From the NCBI GenBank assembly GCA_019637395.1, contig JAHBVR010000017.1, positions 62,001 through 126,000 on the forward strand: DNA of 64,000 nucleotides, given 5' to 3'. The translations under genes were made by a program, and so were the position numbers. Positions 44,045 through 52,857 of the stretch are shown one piece after another. The notes under the pieces were generated by a model. That model searched no databases, was not told the DNA's origin, and saw nothing but the letters and a program-made list of their open reading frames with translations. Origin of the DNA: Vulcanimicrobiota bacterium. Lineage in GTDB: Bacteria > Vulcanimicrobiota > Xenobia > Xenobiales > JADMJV01. Numbering within the stretch: position 1 is the stretch's first letter; each line of letters starts with the position of its first letter.

Positions 44045-44503
44045 TCAAGCAGCCTTACTTGCCAGGTAGGCTCCCACAGAGGCGCCCACCAGACCGCCTA
44101 CGATGGGCCCGGCGCCGGGAACCAGCAGTCCGATGGGATAGGCCAGCCCGCCGGCCGCGCCGGCCACGCTGGCCAGTAAGAAGCCGCCGGCGGCGATGGT
44201 GCCGCAGGTGGAGGCGATATCATTAAGGGGGTCGCCGTTCAGGCTTTGCTGCAGGCCGTCGCGTAGGGTAGGGCCAACGGCTACCAGAGTGGCGGCGGCG
44301 GCTCCCAGTCCGGCTACCGAAGCCAGGCCCGCAGCCCCTTGAGCTCCGGCCAGCGCGCCCAGCAGGGCGCCGCTGACTCCGCCGGCCACGGTAGTGAGTT
44401 CGAGTTTGTCGTGGCTGGGAGTTGGCTCAGGTGGCGGCGGCGGGGGAGTGGGACGATTCAGGGGACGAGTTGTCGGCATTTGTTGAAAGGCGTTGATTTT
44501 CAT
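44045..44503 (-). CDS. Glycine-zipper protein with MKIN leader
   Basis: The 152-residue protein starts MKINAFQQMPTTRPLNRPTP, a Pro-rich linker, then HDKLELTTVAGG (box related to DQVxLS) and Gly/Ala hydrophobic stretches (GALLGALAGAQGAAGLASVA, GGLVGASVGAYLASKAA). It adjoins the clostripain-like gene on the same strand. Function unknown; a membrane-active role is possible. Confidence 0.7.
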   Translation of the reverse strand: MKINAFQQMPTTRPLNRPTPPPPPPEPTPSHDKLELTTVAGGVSGALLGALAGAQGAAGLASVAGLGAAAATLVAVGPTLRDGLQQSLNGDPLNDIASTCGTIAAGGFLLASVAGAAGGLAYPIGLLVPGAGPIVGGLVGASVGAYLASKAA

Positions 44504-44698
44504 AGAGGGCTCCTGTGTAGATTGTTTAGGTATTTCTCAATTGAGAAAATACATGGAGTCCTTGGAAAGGTTGTTGCCGGAATGTGAACCCGCGTAGCCT
44601 TCAGAGATTTTCTTAGGAGAAGACGGCCACCTGCCGGCGGGGAGCAAGTTAACGCGCCGGCAGCAAATTCTCGGCCCGCTGGCGGTTAGACTGGTGGG

Positions 44699-45955
44699 GT
44701 GAGAATCGCCGGCACCCCATCGCAACAGGAGCGCTTTCAGCGCGTGGACCGCAATTGCGACGGGCAACTGCAGCCCGAAGAGATGCGTGACTATTTGATC
44801 GCTTCTGGCGATTTGCGCCAGGGGGTGGATGAGGCGCGGTTGCTTCGCGAATTTGCCGCTTCTTTTGAACCGAGCCGGGCTTCGGGCTACACCACTTATG
44901 AGCAGGCGGCGGCCCGGCTGGATCAACTGGCCAAGAAATACCCGCAGCTGGCCCAGCGCGTGAGCCTGGGTAAAAGTGTGGAAGGGCGCGAGATCTGGGC
45001 TCTGCGCATCGGCAAGCAGCCCGAGAGCAAGGCGCCCGGAGCGGTCATCACCGGTTGCCACCACGCGCGCGAGTGGATGACCGTCGAGGTTCCCCTGGAT
45101 CTGGCCGCCAAAATGCTCGATGGCTACGCTCATGACAAGGAAATGAAAAGACGGGTGGATTCGCTGGAAACGTGGATCGTGCCGATCGTCAATCCAGATG
45201 GCTACGAATACAGCCGCACCGAGGACTCGTGGTGGCGCAAGAACCGGCGCGTCAATGAAGAGACCGGCTGTCCCAAGCCGAAGCCGCCTTCCGGTGACTT
45301 CGAGTGGCCCACTCCGGTGGGCGTCGACCTGAACCGCAACTATTACGATGCCGCCCGGCCCGAGATGTACCGGCAACCTGGGGACACGCCCTGTTCCTAT
45401 CAGGATGACCCCTCGCACACCAGCGACGGCCCCCGCACGGATACCTACCGCGGTCCGCGCGGGGCCTCCGAGCCGGAGACGCAGGCCATGCAGCAACTGG
45501 TCTTGGGGCGGGCCAATATCCAGGGCGTGGTGGATTATCACAGCTATGGCAAGATGATTCTCATCCCCTGGGGCTATAAAGGTGAGCTACCGGCTAACGT
45601 CGAGACCTATCGTGAGGTAGGCGAGGCCATGAACCAGGCGCTGAGCGGGGACTACCAGGTGCAGCCCAGCATGGAGCTTTACCCCACCACCGGCACCTCC
45701 AGCGACGTCTTTCACGCCAACGGCAAACTGGCCATCACCATGGAGATCGGCACCAGCTTTCAGCCGCCCGCTTCGGAGATTCCGGCCACGGTGGAAAAAC
45801 TGACCCGGGCTAACCTGGCCTTTCTGGATCACCTGGCGAGGGGCCGGGTTCCTTTCAAGGCGGTCAGCAGAGCGGGCAGAGTGAGCAGCGAGGTCAGCAG
45901 ATTGGCGCCCACTCCGGCGGCCATGACAAAGCCGAAGCTGGAGACTCCCACATGA
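44699..45955 (+). CDS. M14-family zinc carboxypeptidase with N-terminal EF-hand
   Basis: A GTG start gives 418 residues. Near the N-terminus DRNCDGQLQPEE fits a calcium-binding EF-hand loop. The carboxypeptidase core has the zinc ligands in CHHAREWM (HxxE) and DYHSYG (His), substrate residues in DLNRNY, and the catalytic Glu in TMEIGTSF. No signal peptide is seen, unlike most secreted M14 enzymes, and no classical DQVxLS leader either. The last 127 bases overlap the convergent exporter gene. Confidence 0.88.
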   Translation: MRIAGTPSQQERFQRVDRNCDGQLQPEEMRDYLIASGDLRQGVDEARLLREFAASFEPSRASGYTTYEQAAARLDQLAKKYPQLAQRVSLGKSVEGREIWALRIGKQPESKAPGAVITGCHHAREWMTVEVPLDLAAKMLDGYAHDKEMKRRVDSLETWIVPIVNPDGYEYSRTEDSWWRKNRRVNEETGCPKPKPPSGDFEWPTPVGVDLNRNYYDAARPEMYRQPGDTPCSYQDDPSHTSDGPRTDTYRGPRGASEPETQAMQQLVLGRANIQGVVDYHSYGKMILIPWGYKGELPANVETYREVGEAMNQALSGDYQVQPSMELYPTTGTSSDVFHANGKLAITMEIGTSFQPPASEIPATVEKLTRANLAFLDHLARGRVPFKAVSRAGRVSSEVSRLAPTPAAMTKPKLETPT

Positions 45956-48576
45956 GAGACCATCAAGAACGAGGAAAAGCCGAGCATGGCGGTCAGTCCC
46001 GAGAGCAGCACGGCGGCTCCGGTGGATCCGCGAAAAAGCGAGGCGGCGCCCTTTTCCTGGCATTCCAGTAAGACGTTGACGCCGAAGATCAGGCCGATTC
46101 CCAGGGTGATGGGCAGAGCCAGGAAGTTGGCCGAATTAAAGCTGACGCCGCACACGCCCATGGCCCCGACCATCCAGAGCACTCCCAGCAGCTTGGGGAA
46201 AATGGCCAGGGTGGCGTTTTTCAGCGAGCGGAAGTGCAGCAGCAAGAGCACGCAAATGACCGACAGGGCCACCCGGCCCGAAGTCGAGTAGGCTTTGCGC
46301 AGCTCCTGAATATTGTAATAAATCATCAGCGGGGAACCGGTAACATAGGTATCCACCCGCATGATTTGGTTGACGAAGAATTCCAGGCGCTCGCGGTCCC
46401 AGGCGTTGCCTTTGGGAAAGATACGCAGGCTGACGCGCCCTCCCGGCGAGACGCTGCGGGCCAGCAGCGGCTCGGGCAGGTAGTTGAGAATGTCGGGCAA
46501 GATCTGCCTTTGCTCGCTCAAGAAGTGCGCCTGGCGCTTCAGATCCTTCTCCAGTTCTTCCGCGTAACCGCGCAGCGCGGCCGAAATCGGTCCGGGCTTG
46601 CCGGGGTCAAGCAAGCTCTCGAAGTGGCGCAGGGCGCGCGAGGTGCGCCGGCGTTCCTGACTGTCGGGCAGGCGCGCCAGCAGCATCTGGATCTGTTTGG
46701 AAGCGCTCGAAAAAGTGCGAGCCAGGCGGCGCATTTCGGCGGCCGACATCTCGGCCGGGGCGGTCGAGGGACCCTGGGCGGTGAGAGGCTGGGCCAGACG
46801 AATGATCTCGCTGACCAGCGGCGCCTTTTCCTGGACGTCGATGGGCTCGAGTTCGGCCACGGTTTCCACGCGCGAGACGCTGGAGAGTCCTTTGAATTTA
46901 GAGGCCAGCAGATTGGCTTCGGAGACATTGGCGGCCGAAGTGACGGCGAACAGACCCGAGTAGCCCATGGTCTGCAGGAAGTTCTCCAGACGCACCACCT
47001 CGGAGCCTTCGGGTTGCAGGCTGAGCACATTGTAGTTGAAGGGCACGCGGGCCACCCAGGTGGCGCTATAGAGGCTGATGAACAGCGACACGGCCAGCAC
47101 CCGGTAGGGGTGGCGGGAGACGGCTCCGCTGAGGTATTGCCAGCCGGGCAGACGCACCGAGGAGCGGGCCCTTTTACCTTCGCACAAGGAGAGCAGAATG
47201 GGCAGCAGGGTGGTGATGGAAGCGAAGCACAGGATCACGCCGGCCCCGGTGATCAGGCCGAGTTCGCTGGCGGCGCGGAAGTTGGCCCAGTGCAGCGACC
47301 AGAAGGCGATGGCCGTGGTCAGGGCGCCGATGAGACAGGTCGGCCCGGTGCGTCCGACGGTCTCCACCCAGATGTTGTCACCGTCCTCCAACTCCAGGAA
47401 CTGGCAGAGCATTTGCACGGCGAAGGTCATGCTGAGACCGGCCACGATGGTGGCGAAATGCACGGTGAGCAGGTTGAGGTTGCCGATGGCCAGGGCGGCG
47501 AAAGCGGCCGACCAGGCCATGCCCACCCCCAGGCTGAGGCCGGCGCAGAGCGGGCGCTGCCAGTTGCCGAAGGCGATGGTGAGCAAGGCGAAGACCGAGA
47601 GCACGGCTACCGTGCCGGAAAGGCGCGAGTCTCGGTAAGATCCGACCATCTCGTCGGTGTTCATGACCACTTCGCCGCACACCATGCATTCCACCGAGGG
47701 AAAGCTACGCATGATTTGGGCCACCCGCTGGCGCAGGCGGGCCACCGTCTGCGCGTCGTGTTCAAAGGAACCACTGCGGTCGCTGGGCTGAACCAGCATG
47801 AGACAGGTGCGGTCACCCTGGATGCGGTTGTAGACCGTATCCTGACCCATCTCCACGTCTTGCTTTTCGCCCCGGTAGCTGGGGAAAGGGCTGCGGTAGG
47901 GGGCCTGGCCGCGGGTTTCGATGCTCCGGCTCATGCCCTCCAGGACATTGGCGAAGAGCGGCAGCATGGGCTCCAGGTCCTGGGGATGGGTGGTGCGGGC
48001 CAGTTTTTCCAGGAATTCGGGCAAGCCTACTGAGGCCGAGCCCAGCCAGGGACCGGCCTGTTTGAGTTGCCGGATCAGTTCCTGGAGGTCGGCGGTGGAA
48101 AGGAAATAGAGCGCATGCTGATTGATCTTGGGCAGGTCGATCTTGAAGAAGACTTCGTCAAAGTAATCTCTTTCGCGGCCGAGCAGAACGCCCAGGGCAT
48201 CAGCGGCCCCACGGACTTCCTCGGGCTCGCCGGTGATCAGCACCAGCAGATCGGAGTTGCCTTGGAAGCTCTGGCGATGCACCTTCCAAGAGCGCTGGAT
48301 GGGGTGATCGGGATCGAGCAACTGGGTGCGGTCGGTGGAGAATTTGAGGCGGGACTGGGCCAGCCAACCGCTGCCGGCCACCGAGAGCAGGGCCAGCAAT
48401 AGCACCAGCCAGCGGTACTTCATGGTCCAGGTCGCCCACCACCGGAAAAAGCGAACGGACATCATCGGCGGCGGCACTTCATCACCGTTTCCTTTACCCG
48501 GCGGGGTGGGTTTCGTAACCCCGAGGGCCGGTTCAGGCAGGTGCTCATTTTTAGCGGAAGGTTTACCTTTCGGCAA
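45829..48576 (-). CDS. MMPL/HpnN-like RND-superfamily exporter
   Basis: A TTG at 48576 has an AGGGAG site; the first 35 residues are polar and the family homology starts at VRFFRWWATWTMKYRW. Twelve membrane segments in two halves flank large periplasmic loops (RLKFSTDRTQLLDPDHPIQ near the start is typical for HpnN and related MMPL exporters). HpnN moves hopanoids to the outer membrane; without hopanoid genes nearby a lipid exporter is the safest call. 915 residues. It overlaps the M14 gene at its end. Confidence 0.85.
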   Translation of the reverse strand: MPKGKPSAKNEHLPEPALGVTKPTPPGKGNGDEVPPPMMSVRFFRWWATWTMKYRWLVLLLALLSVAGSGWLAQSRLKFSTDRTQLLDPDHPIQRSWKVHRQSFQGNSDLLVLITGEPEEVRGAADALGVLLGRERDYFDEVFFKIDLPKINQHALYFLSTADLQELIRQLKQAGPWLGSASVGLPEFLEKLARTTHPQDLEPMLPLFANVLEGMSRSIETRGQAPYRSPFPSYRGEKQDVEMGQDTVYNRIQGDRTCLMLVQPSDRSGSFEHDAQTVARLRQRVAQIMRSFPSVECMVCGEVVMNTDEMVGSYRDSRLSGTVAVLSVFALLTIAFGNWQRPLCAGLSLGVGMAWSAAFAALAIGNLNLLTVHFATIVAGLSMTFAVQMLCQFLELEDGDNIWVETVGRTGPTCLIGALTTAIAFWSLHWANFRAASELGLITGAGVILCFASITTLLPILLSLCEGKRARSSVRLPGWQYLSGAVSRHPYRVLAVSLFISLYSATWVARVPFNYNVLSLQPEGSEVVRLENFLQTMGYSGLFAVTSAANVSEANLLASKFKGLSSVSRVETVAELEPIDVQEKAPLVSEIIRLAQPLTAQGPSTAPAEMSAAEMRRLARTFSSASKQIQMLLARLPDSQERRRTSRALRHFESLLDPGKPGPISAALRGYAEELEKDLKRQAHFLSEQRQILPDILNYLPEPLLARSVSPGGRVSLRIFPKGNAWDRERLEFFVNQIMRVDTYVTGSPLMIYYNIQELRKAYSTSGRVALSVICVLLLLHFRSLKNATLAIFPKLLGVLWMVGAMGVCGVSFNSANFLALPITLGIGLIFGVNVLLECQEKGAASLFRGSTGAAVLLSGLTAMLGFSSFLMVSHVGVSSFGFVMAAGVGANLLTSLLTLPALLTALKGTRPLAR

Positions 48577-48652
48577 TATTTCTCCCTGGAGGGTAAGGAG
48601 CGATTAAGCAAACCGGCCTAATCTGAACCCAACAAGTTCGGAGGTGCGAAAG

Positions 48653-49555
48653 ATGAGTACACTGACAGCGGTAAACGGAACTCAGCAGATTCAGCAGACG
48701 AGCCGTCCGGCAGCGCAAGGTCCCCGGAGCGTGGGCGCTTTCGTGAGTCAGAAAGCCGACAAGACGCTGGGTCCTCAGGTCGGCACCGCCGAGATGCGTC
48801 CGGTAGGCGACGCCAAGCCGGCTCCCGACGCCACCGACAAAAAAGAGATTGCTCAGCGTCAGGCCGAGTTCGTAAAAGGAATGAAAGATGCCGGCATCAA
48901 GGCCAGCAATCCCCCCACGCCGGACCAGCTCAAGCAGTATTTCAAGACCTTTAACAGCGACGACAAACGCGAGAAGGCTCTGGACGAGTACGAAAATTAC
49001 ACCAATGCCTTCCACACCCACACCGCCGAGGTCAAAGGCCAGGAGACCAAGGACATCAAGTACAGCAAGGAAACGACCTATATCTACGAGGGCAAGCTTT
49101 ACGACAGCAAAAAGGGCGCGCTGGACGCCGCCAAAGCCGCCGGCGACAAGAGTCCGACCATCAATGGCGTCAATACCGCCGACGCCAGCAGCTGGAAGGA
49201 CGTGAACGGCAAAGGCGACCACAACGGACGCAAGATTCAGGACTGCGAAGGTTTCGCTTATATGTCGGGTGAGTTGCTGGGAGCCGCCGGTTACAACGTG
49301 CAGCAGAGCAGCAATGCCGACACCAGCAACAACAACGGCCACGCCATGACGGTGCTGACCGATCCCAAGAGCGGCAAGACCTACGTCACCAGTAACAACA
49401 AGGCGTTCAAGGGTGGAAATCAACAAGAGTTGCTGGAGAAAGGCTACGACTACGCCACCGGCGGCAAGCACACGCCGGGCCGGTTCTACGTCTCCGACAC
49501 CCAGGCACACGCCCAGACTCTGGATTACATCGGCAGCGGCGGCACTTTCAACTAG
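48653..49555 (+). CDS. Papain/transglutaminase-like cysteine peptidase with Gln/Pro-type leader
   Basis: ATG 48653 follows GGAGG. The N-terminal 40 residues (MSTLTAVNGTQQIQQTSRP) are Gln-rich without a Sec signal. The C-terminal half has DCEGFAYMSGELL, NGHAMTVLTD and YVTSNN, a Cys-His-Asn/Asp arrangement typical of transglutaminase-like or papain-like peptidases. Between them lies a charged helical region. It fits the leader-bearing group of the window loosely (no DQVxLS box). Confidence 0.65.
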   Translation: MSTLTAVNGTQQIQQTSRPAAQGPRSVGAFVSQKADKTLGPQVGTAEMRPVGDAKPAPDATDKKEIAQRQAEFVKGMKDAGIKASNPPTPDQLKQYFKTFNSDDKREKALDEYENYTNAFHTHTAEVKGQETKDIKYSKETTYIYEGKLYDSKKGALDAAKAAGDKSPTINGVNTADASSWKDVNGKGDHNGRKIQDCEGFAYMSGELLGAAGYNVQQSSNADTSNNNGHAMTVLTDPKSGKTYVTSNNKAFKGGNQQELLEKGYDYATGGKHTPGRFYVSDTQAHAQTLDYIGSGGTFN

Positions 49556-51491
49556 TCAGCAAATCCCAACTCTCGGGGCGCAGCCAGAATCCTCGGCACC
49601 GGGTGCATTCGGCACCCGGCCGATTGGCGCGCAACTGGGCCTGGAGCGGCTCGGCGCAACGCGGACAGCGGCCCTGGGTGGGGGGCGCCCCGTAACGGAA
49701 TTCGGGATGGTTCTTGAGCAGCCATTCCAGCTCGGCGTAGTCCAACCACAGGGTCCGGCACCGCGCGCAGCGATCCAGCACCACGTCCAGCACAACTTTT
49801 TCCATTGCCTGCCGGCAGCCGGGGCATTCCAGTTGCTCCTGGCTCTGGGCCTGGCGGCGACTGGCCAGCACGCACTCCAACAAGGCCAGCAAGGCCTCGG
49901 GAGCCTTCCACTTGCCGCCGGTGAAGCGCACCATGTCCTTCTCGATATAGGCCTTCCAGCCCTCAGGAGGCGCCAACGCGCCCTTGGAGGCGCGCGCATT
50001 CCAGTCCTTAGGGTAAAAACATTGAACCGTGACGCTATTCCAGGCGGCCCGCAGGTGCAGGTGGGTGCCATCCGGGAGCAGGCCCTCCAATACCAGCCAC
50101 TCGGGATCGGCCACCGCGGCCGAGAGACCTAAACGCAGAGTGCTTTCCGGATCAAAGACCGCCAGCAGCGAGACCAGCAGCTGGCGCCACCTCTTGCGGT
50201 CATTCATCCCCTGGCGCAGGTGGACGAGTTGAGAGTCCTGGGGTTCGATAGGGGGAGGAGCGAACATGGCCGCCAGGCAGGCCCAGAAACCCGTCGGCGG
50301 CTTGCTTGTGCGGCTCCGTTGCATCGCCTGCGGGGGCTCGGTGAAGTTCTGTAATAACTCCTGGATCAACTTACCCGGATCGTCGCGCTCCAGCCAGATC
50401 CCCGGGCCGTGGTAAGTCTGCAACAAACGGCGGCACTCCGGGGCCAGGCTGGATTGGGATTGGGACAAATCCTGCAACCAGGGCAGGGCCAGATGGCGGA
50501 GGCCGGGCTTGAGCTCGGCATAGTTACGCACGAATTCCTGGGCCACCTGATTGGCCAGACGGCCCACCTCGGCCACTACCTCGCGCAACTCCAGACTGTC
50601 GACGGGAGCCGTGCGCGACAAATCCAGACGAAAGTCCGGCCAACTCACCACGGCCCGATAGCAAAACGGCGAATCCGCCTGGATGGGAAAGAGCAGCCCG
50701 TCGTGCAGGAAGTTGACCTGGCCGGGGCTCTGGCGGTGCCAACTGTCCAGACTCAAAAGCACGGAGAAGGAACGATCGTGGGAGTGCCGGCGGCAGGTCT
50801 CGCCGGCTATCAGCCGCTCCATCAACGGCGAATGATCATGGCCGCGCCAGAATTGCTGGCCGTGCACAAGGTCGGCGGGCAGACGGTAGCCCACATCCCG
50901 CCGGCGATTCACGCTGATCTTGAGCAGCTTATGCGGAATGCGCTCGCGCAGATAATTGAATTGAGTATCTTCCCAGGGACTGGCTTGCTGGCGCACAATC
51001 AAAAACCGCGCCCGCTCCAGCTTGTCGCCACTCATCCCGGAGAGCCGTGTGGTTCCGGGGCTGACCTGCAGCCGCTGGTCGCAAGACTCGAAAATGATCT
51101 CCTCGGGCCGGGTGGCCAGGGCGGCGGTCAGGGCGAAAGCCAGGTGCCCGATGCGGCCCGGCTGGCTGCTAGCGCGCTCGTCCAGCAACTTTTCCAACTC
51201 CCCCGGCAGAAATTGCTGGCCGTCAAATTCCACGCAAATCTGACTGATGCCGATGGTGACCAACAACTGGCTCGCGCCCCCCATGACGGCCGCCGCTCCC
51301 AGCCAGAGAATGAAGTCTTGCGGCCTCTCTATCTGAAAGCGCCGCATCTTATCGATAGCCCGGCTGGCATCGATAGTAAACGCGCCCGTGGAGTCGAGGC
51401 GGCCGGCATCGCGCATCTCGGAAACGATCGCCTCCAGGGTGCCGCGAACTTCGGCTGCTTCATTTCGGGAAAACACCTGAGCCTGTTCCAC
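49548..51491 (-). CDS. Large protein with C-terminal TFIIB-type zinc ribbons, unknown function
   Basis: A GTG start gives 647 residues. Two ribbons close the protein: CPGCRQAMEKVV...CARCRTLWLDYAELEWL and CPRCAEPLQAQL...CTRCRGFWLRPESWDLL, both of the zf-TFIIB type with the trailing LW/FWL...L pattern. The first 150 residues (LWLGAAAVMGGASQLLVTIG, SGMSGDKLERARFLI) vaguely recall GHKL ATPases, without clear catalytic motifs. Ends overlap the convergent peptidase gene by 8 bases. Confidence 0.65.
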   Translation of the reverse strand: MEQAQVFSRNEAAEVRGTLEAIVSEMRDAGRLDSTGAFTIDASRAIDKMRRFQIERPQDFILWLGAAAVMGGASQLLVTIGISQICVEFDGQQFLPGELEKLLDERASSQPGRIGHLAFALTAALATRPEEIIFESCDQRLQVSPGTTRLSGMSGDKLERARFLIVRQQASPWEDTQFNYLRERIPHKLLKISVNRRRDVGYRLPADLVHGQQFWRGHDHSPLMERLIAGETCRRHSHDRSFSVLLSLDSWHRQSPGQVNFLHDGLLFPIQADSPFCYRAVVSWPDFRLDLSRTAPVDSLELREVVAEVGRLANQVAQEFVRNYAELKPGLRHLALPWLQDLSQSQSSLAPECRRLLQTYHGPGIWLERDDPGKLIQELLQNFTEPPQAMQRSRTSKPPTGFWACLAAMFAPPPIEPQDSQLVHLRQGMNDRKRWRQLLVSLLAVFDPESTLRLGLSAAVADPEWLVLEGLLPDGTHLHLRAAWNSVTVQCFYPKDWNARASKGALAPPEGWKAYIEKDMVRFTGGKWKAPEALLALLECVLASRRQAQSQEQLECPGCRQAMEKVVLDVVLDRCARCRTLWLDYAELEWLLKNHPEFRYGAPPTQGRCPRCAEPLQAQLRANRPGAECTRCRGFWLRPESWDLLTS

Positions 51492-51579
51492 GCTCCTCTC
51501 TCAGGAGCCTACCGGCGAGTGCCTGCCAATATCGCGCCCGCGCGACAGATTTTGTCGCGATCGGAGCCAGGATAGTGGA

Positions 51580-52365
51580 ATGAAGATACACGAAAAGGCG
51601 GCGGCTCTGAAGCGAGCTGAGTTGAGACTGCAGAGCCTGGAAGTCGAAGAACAGAGTTTACGCGAGCAGATTGCTGAGAGTGAGCGGCGGCGGTCACAGG
51701 TCCGGGAGGAGTTGCAGAAGCAGCGCGTTCGTGTTGAGGCCGATGAGCTGGTCCCGCCGGAGGTGGTGGAGCGCTGGCGAGAGCTCGGCGACGGCAAATA
51801 TCGTTCGATGAAAAGGATTCACAAAGAACTACAAGAGATTCGCAGGCAGATGGAAGAAGACGACGTGCTGCATGCCGAGCGGCTCAGTGCCATGAAACAA
51901 TCCATCTCACGGAGCGATCAGTGGCTCGTGCTGGTAGACACGGATCTGACCGTGGCCAAGCTGGCTATTGGAGAGCTTCAAAGAGAGGTGGGCAAACTCC
52001 AGGTTAGCGTGAACAAGCTGGGGGATGGCCTGGGTGGCGTCCAGGGCAATATCGGCGGTTTGACTGCAAGATCATCGGGGCGGCTCCGGCTACGCCGGCC
52101 GTGCGTTCCGCATGGATGGATCGGCTGTGGGCAGGCACATACGAATAATACCGATGTCTGGTGTGGACGGCGGCACCCCCGGTGTGATGGAGGCGAAGAG
52201 CCTGCGCAAGCGCCGCGCTCAACTTCGGCAGGCGGGGGCGGCCGGTCCCCTTCTTCCCGGGGGAGGGAGGCCGCATTCCTCCGTGGGTGGGAGGGATTTC
52301 ACCGCTTGAGCGGGCAAGAACGGGAACATCAGAGTGGCAGGGAGTCTTTGCGTGAGAAGTTTTAG
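51580..52365 (+). CDS. Coiled-coil protein, possibly frameshifted
   Basis: The first 150 residues form an uninterrupted Glu/Arg-rich coiled coil (LKRAELRLQSLEVEEQSLRE...). After about residue 155 the sequence becomes Arg/Gly/Ser-rich without coding character. In the adjacent frame, a short natural-looking ending (FDCKIIGAAPATPAVRSAW, then a stop at about 52150) exists. A one-base indel near 52050 would join the two. I list the uninterrupted frame. Confidence 0.5.
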   Translation: MKIHEKAAALKRAELRLQSLEVEEQSLREQIAESERRRSQVREELQKQRVRVEADELVPPEVVERWRELGDGKYRSMKRIHKELQEIRRQMEEDDVLHAERLSAMKQSISRSDQWLVLVDTDLTVAKLAIGELQREVGKLQVSVNKLGDGLGGVQGNIGGLTARSSGRLRLRRPCVPHGWIGCGQAHTNNTDVWCGRRHPRCDGGEEPAQAPRSTSAGGGGRSPSSRGREAAFLRGWEGFHRLSGQEREHQSGRESLREKF

Positions 52366-52792
52366 CTTGTTTTTGTTGGCGTTCGGTCTGGGTTTTTGGA
52401 CTCATTCGGCGGCGGAGGGGCCGGGGCGGGCAACCGGGATCGGGGGAGTCTTCATTGCTTCGGAGGATCCGGCGGCGTTGAAGTCGTGGTATCAGCGGCA
52501 TCTGGGGATGGCGATGGACGAGCATGGCTATATGTTCGAGTGGAGGACGGTCGATTCGAAGCGGGGGGTAACTCAGTGGTCGGCGATGCGCAAGGGGACG
52601 GAGTATTTTGCGCCTTCCAAGGCGCCGTTTATGATCAATTATCGAGTGGATCATCTGGAGACCCTGGTCGAGCGGTTGAAGGCCGATAAGGTGCAGGTGC
52701 TGGATGCTATCGAGGTGACTCCTTACGGCAATTTCGTGCACGTGTTGGACTGTGACGGAAATAAGGTCGAGCTGTGGGAGCCGCCGCTTTAA
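52352..52792 (+). CDS. Secreted VOC (glyoxalase-like) domain protein
   Basis: GTG 52352 (GGGAG upstream) opens a signal peptide (MRSFSLFLLAFGLGFWTHS), then one VOC domain: IGGVFIASEDPAALKSWYQR, MFEWRT and YGNFVHVLDCDGNKVELWEP, with the typical late E-L-W-E-P. This is a single betaalphabetabetabeta pair unit of 125 residues, so it likely dimerises. Secretion is unusual for this superfamily. Substrate unknown. Confidence 0.8.
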   Translation: MRSFSLFLLAFGLGFWTHSAAEGPGRATGIGGVFIASEDPAALKSWYQRHLGMAMDEHGYMFEWRTVDSKRGVTQWSAMRKGTEYFAPSKAPFMINYRVDHLETLVERLKADKVQVLDAIEVTPYGNFVHVLDCDGNKVELWEPPL

Positions 52793-52857
52793 CACATTGT
52801 TAACCTGATGGCCCCGGGATCGACATTTTTGAGGCTGTCCGGCGCTATCATGCCTGT

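Noticed and set aside
44020-44226. Arg/Pro-rich plus-strand frame opposite the glycine-zipper gene
   Set aside because: Shadow composition; the minus-strand gene has a leader and zipper pattern shared with others.
52150-52335. GC-rich inverted pieces between the coiled-coil and VOC genes, possible structured RNA
   Set aside because: The pairings are short and scattered, no known riboswitch or RNA family pattern emerges.
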